DNA from: Candidatus Woesearchaeota archaeon
GTDB taxonomy: Archaea > Nanoarchaeota > Nanoarchaeia > UBA10117 > ARS21
DNA: 5,233 nt
Direction of reading: 5' to 3'
NCBI GenBank assembly: GCA_002686215.1
Contig: NZAU01000130.1
Span: forward strand, 1,282-6,514
The position numbers and the translations under genes are program-made. Shown one piece after another: positions 1-4,517 of the stretch. Under the pieces are notes generated by a model that saw nothing but the letters and a program-made list of their open reading frames with translations, had not been told where the DNA came from and searched no databases. The first letter of the stretch is position 1, and each line of letters starts with the position of its first letter.

Positions 1-392
1 ATGAAACATACGTCTTCTATTCGTGGCACAGCGTGCCTGGACTACAGAAATTTGGCTCCTATAAAGGTAATAATAATGCAGATGGAACTTTTGTAGAATT
101 AGGTTTTCGTCCCGCAGTCTTATGGGTGAAACGTAGTGGTGCCACTGGTAGTTGGTATGCTTTAGATAATGAAAGGGACAAGTTTAATAACACGTTCCGC
201 ACATTAAGTCCAAATCAATTTGCTCAAGAAGATGTATCTACAGGTGCAAGTGGATACTGTGATTTTCTTTCAAATGGATTTAAAGCACGTACAACCGATG
301 GCAGTATTAATGCTAGTGACACCTACATGTACGCAGCCTGGGCAGAAGCACCAACAATCGACTTATATGGTGGGGGTGCCAATGCAAGATAA
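1..392 (+). CDS. Phage tail fibre-like protein, 3' end (5' end outside window)
   Basis: The reading frame is open from the first full codon at position 3 (ETYVFYSWHSVPG...) to TAA at 390-392, giving about 129 visible C-terminal residues, so the gene begins upstream. The GTG at 33 is an internal valine codon. The visible part carries the tail of one module (YVFYSWHSVPG) and then what looks like a whole module: FGSYKGN, GFRPAVLWVKR, a W..LDNERD segment, SNGFKAR, and YMYAAWAEAP near the end. From memory this pattern (FGSY.GN, GFRPA, KR, SNGFK, AAWAE.P) occurs in fibre and receptor-binding proteins of marine T4-like phages, in the domain I believe is called DUF7483; the fold is probably lectin- or LamG-like. 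It ends in Gly/Ala-rich GGGANAR. A virion-surface role is inferred from family and context. The domain resemblance is fairly secure, the exact role is not. Confidence 0.75.
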   Translation, partial: ETYVFYSWHSVPGLQKFGSYKGNNNADGTFVELGFRPAVLWVKRSGATGSWYALDNERDKFNNTFRTLSPNQFAQEDVSTGASGYCDFLSNGFKARTTDGSINASDTYMYAAWAEAPTIDLYGGGANAR

Positions 393-413
393 ACCAAAAG
401 AATGACATCATCT

Positions 414-421
414 GCTAAATA
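414..421 (+). promoter_or_regulatory. Possible T4-type late promoter (GCTAAATA)
   Basis: GCTAAATA differs from the T4 late box TATAAATA at its first two bases. It lies in the 61-base gap between the fibre-like gene and the 142-aa gene. If used, transcription would start near 427 and give a leader of about 27 bases, longer than for the three better boxes in this window. The match and spacing are weaker, so this is tentative. Confidence 0.35.
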
Positions 422-453
422 CTTAGAGTTAGTAAACATTCATATAGGAAACG

Positions 454-882
454 ATGGCTCATTTTGCACAATTAGATGAAAACAATGTGGTGGTACAAGT
501 CATTGTTGTGAACAACGATGACACATCTGACTCTAATGGAGTAGAAAATGAAAGCATCGGTGTTGCTTACTGCCAGAAACTTCTGGGAGCAGACACCACC
601 TGGAAGCAAACCTCATATAATCACAATATAAGAGTTCGATATGCAGGTATTGGTTACTCATACAATGCAAGTTTGGATGCATTTGTTCCTCCTCAACCTT
701 TTGCTTCTTGGACATTAGATAGTGGAATTGCTAATTGGGTAGCACCACTTACCAAACCAACTTTGACTTCTGAACAAGAAGCAGCAGATTCTTATTACAC
801 TTGGGACGAATCAGCATATCAAGCAGATAATACAACTGGATGGATTCTTCAGACACCAGATTACTCAGAAGATCCTGGATGA
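454..882 (+). CDS. Conserved marine T4-like phage protein (MAHFAQLDENN family)
   Basis: This 142-aa protein starts at ATG 454, with AGGAAA at 446-451 as ribosome binding site, and stops at TGA 880-882. It opens with MAHFAQLDENNVVVQVIVVN, a short beta-hairpin-like start, followed by IGVAYCQKLLGADTTWKQTSYN and YAGIGYSYNASLDAFVPPQPF. I recognise the MAHFA.LDENN, W.QTSYN and YAGIGY.Y....DAF.PP.PF.SW.LD pattern from small proteins common in T4-like cyanophages and other marine myophages, usually annotated as hypothetical or structural. The C-terminal part (about residues 90-142) is acidic and rich in W, Y and D. No enzyme motif, signal peptide or membrane segment is visible. Its place among fibre genes and before its own terminator suggests a late virion or tail-associated protein, but function is unknown. 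Gene reality is near certain. Confidence 0.9.
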   Translation: MAHFAQLDENNVVVQVIVVNNDDTSDSNGVENESIGVAYCQKLLGADTTWKQTSYNHNIRVRYAGIGYSYNASLDAFVPPQPFASWTLDSGIANWVAPLTKPTLTSEQEAADSYYTWDESAYQADNTTGWILQTPDYSEDPG

Positions 883-887
883 TTTAC

Positions 888-914
888 AAAGGAGGTATGA
901 AACCTCCTTTTTTT
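888..914 (+). terminator. Rho-independent terminator after the 142-aa gene
   Basis: AAAGGAGGT (888-896) pairs perfectly with ACCTCCTTT (902-910) around a five-base loop ATGAA, giving a 9-bp stem; the T run covers 908-914. It starts six bases after the stop codon and lies just before the late promoter at 923, so it would insulate the upstream unit from the next. The 5' arm happens to be a Shine-Dalgarno-like sequence, but the ATG after it lies in the loop and starts no credible gene. Confidence 0.9.
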
Positions 915-922
915 ATTATTGA

Positions 923-930
923 TATAAATA
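923..930 (+). promoter_or_regulatory. T4-type late promoter TATAAATA
   Basis: Exact match to the T4 late-promoter box, which in T4 lies at about -13 to -6 and is read by the phage late sigma factor gp55. Applying T4 geometry puts the start of transcription near A936 and gives an 18-base leader before the GTG at 954. It directly follows the terminator at 888-914. Confidence 0.8.
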
Positions 931-953
931 AGTAAAAGGTATAGTATAAAGTT

Positions 954-1946
954 GTGGCCTTAAATTTTCCAAATTCCCCATCAGTCGGACAAATATTTCT
1001 TGACACAACCTCTGGTTTTTACTATGAGTGGACTGGTGTTGTATGGAAGAGTTATAGTCCATCAAGTACAAGTCAAATCAAAGTACTTGATGACATTTCA
1101 TCGTCTTTTAATAATTCCACAACAACTTTTGCACTTACATCAGATGCTACTGCAATAACACCAGCCAATGCACAGTCACTGATTATTAATCTTGGCGGTG
1201 TTGTTCAAGATGCATCAGATGATTATAGTGTTTCTGGATCAAATATTGTATTTACAACAGCACCACAAGCAGGACTGTCATTTTCTGGAATTTCTCTTGG
1301 CCCTGCAATTAATCTGACATTAACAGATATTCAATCAACAGACGATACCTCAACAGATGGTACGTTTTTTCCTGTTTTTGTAAGTGGAACTTCTGCTACA
1401 GCAACATTAGCAACATCAAAATTTCAATTCAATCCTTCGACTGGTATTCTTAGTACAAGGGGTGCATCTGTTGGATCGGCAGTTACCATTGCTGACTATG
1501 GTATTCATGCTACTGGTGTTGTAACAGCAACTAGTTTTAGTGGTGATGGTTCTCAACTCACTGGTGGTGGCGTTGGTATTCAATCTGGTGGAACACTTGT
1601 CGCTTATGGCGCAACCATAGTCAACTTTGTTGGATCTGGTGCTAGTGTAAGAGATCTTGGTTCTAACGCTGTTGAAGTTTTAGTATCCGGTGGTGGTGGC
1701 GGTAGTGCTCTCGGTATTTCCTCCGACAGTTTCAGTGCTTTTGTTGGCACAGGAGTCTCTCACATAAACTTTGTAGGTGCTGCTGTTACTAACGTTGGTT
1801 TAACCACTTCTGTTGTTACAATTAACAAATCTATCACTATTGGAAGGAGAGCGGATAGTGGGGGAACTGCACATACTGTCAACGTTGCTGGAACAAAATT
1901 GCAAATAACAGCAAGAAATGGTAGCACTATAAATGTTCCTGCATAA
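954..1946 (+). CDS. Virion fibre-like structural protein, beta-rich, 330 aa
   Basis: Begins at GTG 954 and ends at TAA 1944-1946. GTG is chosen because it yields MALNFPNSPSVGQIFLDTTS, an N-terminus typical of T4-like cyanophage fibre proteins. The ribosome site is weak: AAGGT at 936-940 is 13 bases away. Residues 1-35 form the N-terminal segment (TTSGFYYEWTGVVWKS). Residues 44-117 carry a domain with LDDISSSFNNSTTTFAL, SLIINLGGVVQ, DYSVSGSNIVFTTAP and SFSGISLG, which I know from many cyanophage structural proteins. Residues 158-166 (QFNPSTGIL) and 184-204 (IHATGVVTATSFSGDGSQLTG) are fibre-type repeats. Residues 213-292 hold two similar units (VNFVGSGASV and INFVGAAVTNV) joined by a GGGGGS linker at 246-251. 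It is very Ser/Thr/Gly-rich, with no signal peptide or membrane segment. Probably a trimeric or decorating fibre component; the precise position in the virion is unknown. Confidence 0.85.
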   Translation: MALNFPNSPSVGQIFLDTTSGFYYEWTGVVWKSYSPSSTSQIKVLDDISSSFNNSTTTFALTSDATAITPANAQSLIINLGGVVQDASDDYSVSGSNIVFTTAPQAGLSFSGISLGPAINLTLTDIQSTDDTSTDGTFFPVFVSGTSATATLATSKFQFNPSTGILSTRGASVGSAVTIADYGIHATGVVTATSFSGDGSQLTGGGVGIQSGGTLVAYGATIVNFVGSGASVRDLGSNAVEVLVSGGGGGSALGISSDSFSAFVGTGVSHINFVGAAVTNVGLTTSVVTINKSITIGRRADSGGTAHTVNVAGTKLQITARNGSTINVPA

Positions 1947-1949
1947 ATA
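1942..1949 (+). promoter_or_regulatory. T4-type late promoter CATAAATA overlapping a stop codon
   Basis: CATAAATA matches the T4 late box except at the first base, the most relaxed position in cyanophage late promoters as I recall them. It overlaps the TAA (1944-1946) of the 330-aa gene. T4 geometry predicts a start near G1955 and a 17-base leader before ATG 1972. A perfect 10-base palindrome, AGAAATTTCT, lies at 1954-1963 in that leader; it is too short and AT-rich to interpret. Confidence 0.65.
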
Positions 1950-1971
1950 AAACAGAAATTTCTATAATTCT

Positions 1972-2211
1972 ATGGCTGAAAGAATCCCTATAGTATTTAA
2001 TTCTACGTCTGGACAACTTACGGAAGTTGAACTTACTGATGAAACTAGTGTTGGCATTTTAACAGCCAGTATCTTTTCTAATGTAAAAACAATAACCTCT
2101 CCAATAGATTTAACCAATACTGGACATAATTATTTTCATGTAGGCCCTGTTGCTGTTAGTGGAGTTGGAACTGTTACAGTTGGTTCAGGGGTATCCTACG
2201 TGATTTTATAA
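1972..2211 (+). CDS. Small virion-associated protein (RIPIVFNSTSGQ family), 79 aa
   Basis: ATG 1972 to TAA 2209-2211. There is no clear Shine-Dalgarno in the short leader (1955-1971). Residues 4-20 (RIPIVFNSTSGQLTEVE) resemble a segment often seen in T4-like phage tail and fibre proteins (RIP.V.NS..GQ.QE). Residues 28-36 (GILTASIFS) faintly recall the TGVVTATSFS motif of the neighbouring genes. The C-terminal half, residues 50-79, holds NYFHVGPVAV, then VGTVTVGSGVSYVIL, a pattern of short beta strands that in longer phage proteins reads like GPVTV..GVTVTVP.G..WVI. The protein is a miniature of pieces found in larger fibres, so it may decorate or cap a fibre or baseplate; that is inference. 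It heads a run of four small genes that are close together (gaps of 10, 4 and 3 bases). Confidence 0.8.
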   Translation: MAERIPIVFNSTSGQLTEVELTDETSVGILTASIFSNVKTITSPIDLTNTGHNYFHVGPVAVSGVGTVTVGSGVSYVIL

Positions 2212-2221
2212 GGAGTTTAAC

Positions 2222-2446
2222 ATGTCAGTTTTAAGAGTAAATCAAATTACTAATAAGGATGATGATGGTGCAGTAGAATTCTCTGAAGGGTTAACCTTCG
2301 CAAGTAATACGTCAATATCTGGTGCTGGCGGTATAAATCTTACTGGTATTGTCACCGCAACATCATTTGTTGGAAATGGACTTAATTTAACAAGAACTGA
2401 TTCGGTGTCACACTCCAAAATGGTTGCTTTAACATACATTACTTAA
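2222..2446 (+). CDS. Small fibre-motif protein, tandem paralogue 1 (74 aa)
   Basis: ATG 2222 to TAA 2444-2446, with a strong ribosome site AAGGAG (2210-2215) overlapping the upstream stop and six bases from the start. The N-terminus (MSVLRVNQITNKDDDGAVEF) is close to that of the third paralogue (MPELKVDFITNKSDNGAPEI). Residues 31-57 carry the shared core SISGAGGINLTG then IVTATSFVGNG, and the protein ends in SKMVALTYIT. The same core occurs in the 330-aa fibre-like protein as TGVVTATSFSGDGSQLT. Similar short beta proteins exist in cyanophage structural clusters; biochemical function is unknown to me. No cysteines, membrane segment or enzyme motif are present. Late expression from the promoter at 1942 is likely. 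Confidence 0.85.
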   Translation: MSVLRVNQITNKDDDGAVEFSEGLTFASNTSISGAGGINLTGIVTATSFVGNGLNLTRTDSVSHSKMVALTYIT

Positions 2447-2450
2447 AAAA

Positions 2451-2684
2451 ATGTCCCAATCCAAAATACAAGTTGATTCAATTCAAGGAAATGATTCACC
2501 TTATGCGGTGAATTTTTCTCAAGGTATTTCCATGGCGAGTGGAACAACAATAACTGGTTCAGGCAACATAAATCTTACTGGTGTTTGCACTGCAACAACG
2601 CTTGTTGGAAATGGAGATGGAATAACAGGAGTTGAAATTATAACTTCATCAAGATCAATAGCACTTTCTTACATATCAGGATAA
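2451..2684 (+). CDS. Small fibre-motif protein, tandem paralogue 2 (77 aa)
   Basis: ATG 2451 follows the previous stop by four bases (AAAA) and has no Shine-Dalgarno, so translation probably depends on coupling to paralogue 1. It stops at TAA 2682-2684. Residues 33-60 hold the shared core (TITGSGNINLTG, TATTLVGNGDGITG) and the end is SRSIALSYISG, matching SKMVALTYIT of paralogue 1. At DNA level it shares two exact blocks with paralogue 1: ATAAATCTTACTGGT (2568-2582 against 2333-2347) and TTGTTGGAAATGGA (2602-2615 against 2367-2380), at the same 34-base spacing. This shows descent by duplication. The N-terminus (MSQSKIQVDSIQGNDSPYAV) is the most diverged of the three. It has a single cysteine, C46, inside the core. 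Function is unknown; presumed virion component. Confidence 0.85.
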   Translation: MSQSKIQVDSIQGNDSPYAVNFSQGISMASGTTITGSGNINLTGVCTATTLVGNGDGITGVEIITSSRSIALSYISG

Positions 2685-2687
2685 AAA

Positions 2688-2927
2688 ATGCCAGAATTAA
2701 AAGTCGATTTCATCACAAATAAATCTGATAATGGTGCTCCAGAAATCCTTAATGGAATAACAATTCCATCAGAAAAAACAATTTCTGGAGCTGGAAATAT
2801 AAATGTTTCAGGTACTATAACTGCAAATAGTTTTGCTGGAGACGGATCTAATCTGGTAAATCTTGTCACTTCATCTAAAGCATATGCAATAAAATTGATT
2901 ACCGATCCATTACCATTCAAATATTGA
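2688..2927 (+). CDS. Small fibre-motif protein, tandem paralogue 3 (79 aa)
   Basis: ATG 2688 to TGA 2925-2927, with AGGA at 2678-2681 (inside the end of paralogue 2) six bases from the start. It lies in the same frame as paralogue 2, separated only by TAA AAA. Residues 31-57 hold the shared core (TISGAGNINVSG, TITANSFAGDGSNLV), and the C-terminus is SSKAYAIKLITDPLPFKY, which extends beyond the ends of the other two with an aromatic, basic tail. The first 20 residues align well with paralogue 1. It is the last gene before the late promoter at 2934. As with its relatives, I infer a small beta-structured virion or fibre-associated protein without a known function. Confidence 0.85.
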   Translation: MPELKVDFITNKSDNGAPEILNGITIPSEKTISGAGNINVSGTITANSFAGDGSNLVNLVTSSKAYAIKLITDPLPFKY

Positions 2928-2933
2928 GATATA

Positions 2934-2941
2934 TATAAATA
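2934..2941 (+). promoter_or_regulatory. T4-type late promoter TATAAATA
   Basis: Exact TATAAATA, seven bases after the stop of paralogue 3. T4 geometry gives a start near A2947 and a 16-base leader that contains GAGGT (2952-2956), a good ribosome site for ATG 2963. It should drive the 125-aa protein, the glycine-rich adhesin and the oxygenase-like gene up to the terminator at 5157-5185. Confidence 0.8.
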
Positions 2942-2962
2942 AAAACATAACGAGGTACAATC

Positions 2963-3340
2963 ATGTCAGCCCCAAACATTGTAGGTGTAACAACGATCAC
3001 AGGGATTACAACCTTTTTGAGTCTTAGTAGCACGAATCCCACACTCCTTGTATCTAATCCTGCTAGTAGTAATGAAGTTTATAAAATTAATTCCATAATT
3101 GTTGCAAATGATAGCGATGCTGCAACAGGAAAAGTAACAATTAAATATCATGATGCCGCGGCTGGCCTTGGTGTTTCCTACAGTATTTCAAAAAATGTTG
3201 GAGTTTCTTCAGAATCGACTCTGGTTGTTCTTGATAGAGCGGCAGCTATTTACTTAGAAGAAGGCCGTTCAATCTCTGCACAAGCAAGCAATGCAAATTA
3301 TTTGGATGTTATTTGTTCTTACGAATCAATTATTGATTGA
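2963..3340 (+). CDS. Probable virion structural protein (MSAPNIVGVTTITG family), 125 aa
   Basis: ATG 2963, preceded by GAGGT at 2952-2956 (six-base spacer), runs to TGA 3338-3340, followed at once by a second stop (TAA). The pattern is MSAPNIV at the start, then NPASSNEVYKINSIIVAND (about residues 32-50), KVTIKYHDAA, ISKNVGVSSESTLVVLDRAAAIYLEEG and a C-terminal YLDVICSYESI. I recognise this arrangement (AASS.KVYK.N.I.V.N; STLVV.D....YLEEG; L..I.SYE) from a small protein widespread in T4-like cyanophages and other marine phages, generally annotated as hypothetical or virion structural. The strand spacing suggests one beta-sandwich of about 90 residues. There is no signal peptide or membrane helix. 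It is the first gene of a three-gene unit ahead of the adhesin, which fits a tail- or fibre-attachment role, but that is inferred only. Confidence 0.85.
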   Translation: MSAPNIVGVTTITGITTFLSLSSTNPTLLVSNPASSNEVYKINSIIVANDSDAATGKVTIKYHDAAAGLGVSYSISKNVGVSSESTLVVLDRAAAIYLEEGRSISAQASNANYLDVICSYESIID

Positions 3341-3355
3341 TAAAAGGAGAAGGAA

Positions 3356-4513
3356 ATGGGTGTCAACAAACTGACAAGTAACGCTTCAACCAGTAAAATA
3401 TCTGGTAATGTCACATCTGCTGTACCGGCTTCGGTTGAACTTTCGGGTGGAACAATAGCGACTCCCGGAAATGGATATAGATATCATACCTTTACTTCAA
3501 CTTCAGCACTTGAAAATGTTTTAACACTTGGCCCAGATCAAAAAACCTTTCCGGCTGAGAACGTTTATAACAGATCAAGAACAGTAGGAACTACTTTTGT
3601 TGCAAGCGCCGAGGCTGATCCGGCGGTAGCTACTAAAACTTTGGAAATTCTCTCTGTGGCCGGTGGCGGTGGTGGTACAAGTAATGGTGGTGCTGGTGCT
3701 GGTGGTTTAGTATATCATCCTGGTTTACCCGTTACATTTACTAGTATCACCGTTACAGTTGGAGGGGGTGGTGTACGCAGCGATCCCACCGTTCCAACTC
3801 CAGGAACCAATGGTGGCAATTCAGTTCTTACTCATCCAGATTTTACAATGACTTCTCTTGGCGGAGGAGGAGCATATAATCAAGAGTACGGAACCGGAAG
3901 TGAAACGGGCGCTGGAGGAAGTTCTGGAACTAGTCCTGGCACACCTACAGGATGGGGACTTAACAGTCCTTACGACAATAAAAAACAACCAGGACAAGCT
4001 CAACCTGGTGTTCCCTCTCCATATAATCAATATGGAAATAATGCTGGAAATACTCTGAATACCTCTTCCGGAGGTGGCGGCGGTGCAGGTGCAGTAGGAG
4101 AAGCTAGAACGCCTGAACCAACGAACGAAGGTTGGCAAAGGAACAAATGTCAAGACGGTGGGGATGGTAGACAATATCCTCAATTTGCAGCACCTCTCAT
4201 AGGTGTGCCTGCATTAGCCCCTCTTAGTTCTTACTTTGCTGGAGGCGGTGGAGGTGGATGTGGTAATGATGGATATATTAATGTGTCAGACGGAACCCCA
4301 GGAGCTGGAGGAGCAGGTGGAGGAGGAAGAAGTGGAAGACACAATGGCGGCAAAAGTGGATGCGCTCCAGCCACTGATCCACAACCAGGGAATGGTGGTG
4401 ATGGTGTAGCTAATTCTGGTGGCGGAGGTGGTGGAAAGTGTAATCCGTCAACAGATCAGGTTGAAGGCCAAGGTGGTTCTGGTATTGTTTGTATACGTTA
4501 CTCGTTAAGTTAA
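3356..4513 (+). CDS. Glycine-rich tail fibre/adhesin-like protein, 385 aa
   Basis: ATG 3356 with AAGGAG at 3344-3349 (six-base spacer); stop TAA 4511-4513. The N-terminal 100 residues are Ser/Thr/Val-rich and include YRYHTFTSTS (41-50), the usual lead-in to phage glycine-rich domains, and LEILSVAGGGGG (96-107). Residues 103-375 are glycine-rich, with runs at 103-107, 136-139, 169-172, 239-243, 296-301 and 355-360 separated by Pro/Asn/Ser/Tyr loops (for example QPGQAQPGVPSPYNQYGNN at 211-229). It ends GGSGIVCIRYSLS, matching the GGSGIVIIRY closing motif common to this family. Known relatives include glycine-rich distal fibre and adhesin proteins; in T4-like phage S16 the adhesin gp38 folds as polyglycine-II helices with variable loops that set host range. 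A host-recognition role here is inferred. Five cysteines (265, 302, 336, 362, 379) all fall in the last third. It shares a late unit with the 125-aa protein upstream. Confidence 0.85.
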   Translation: MGVNKLTSNASTSKISGNVTSAVPASVELSGGTIATPGNGYRYHTFTSTSALENVLTLGPDQKTFPAENVYNRSRTVGTTFVASAEADPAVATKTLEILSVAGGGGGTSNGGAGAGGLVYHPGLPVTFTSITVTVGGGGVRSDPTVPTPGTNGGNSVLTHPDFTMTSLGGGGAYNQEYGTGSETGAGGSSGTSPGTPTGWGLNSPYDNKKQPGQAQPGVPSPYNQYGNNAGNTLNTSSGGGGGAGAVGEARTPEPTNEGWQRNKCQDGGDGRQYPQFAAPLIGVPALAPLSSYFAGGGGGGCGNDGYINVSDGTPGAGGAGGGGRSGRHNGGKSGCAPATDPQPGNGGDGVANSGGGGGGKCNPSTDQVEGQGGSGIVCIRYSLS

Positions 4514-4517
4514 TAGA

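Noticed and set aside
33..392. GTG at 33 as the true start of the first gene
   Set aside because: The frame is open to the window edge and the residues before it (ETYVFYSWHS) belong to the same domain family, so the gene starts upstream.
533..715. Minus-strand open frame of 60 aa
   Set aside because: It lies opposite the well-supported 142-aa gene, has no ribosome site and resembles no family I know; a shadow.
888..900. AAAGGAGGT followed by ATG at 897 as a translation start
   Set aside because: Only zero to one base separates the site from the ATG, which is the terminator loop, and no credible protein follows.
2332..2339. TATAAATC inside paralogue 1 (and TATAAATG at 2798-2805) as internal late promoters
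   Set aside because: Both miss the final A of the box and fall in the codons of the conserved core motif (INL/INV), which explains them.
2242..3151. Minus-strand open frames opposite the mini-genes and the 125-aa gene
   Set aside because: They mirror the coding frames of recognisable + strand proteins and have no own promoter or ribosome site.
3821..4183. Minus-strand 120-aa and plus-strand 66-aa (TTG 3858) frames inside the adhesin
   Set aside because: Glycine-codon runs (GGN) keep other frames open by composition; the resulting Ser/Arg- or Glu-rich sequences are typical artefacts.
3660..4440. GGTGGTGG-type DNA runs as a regulatory or CRISPR-like repeat
   Set aside because: They are irregular and explained by glycine codons of the adhesin; there is no repeat-spacer periodicity.
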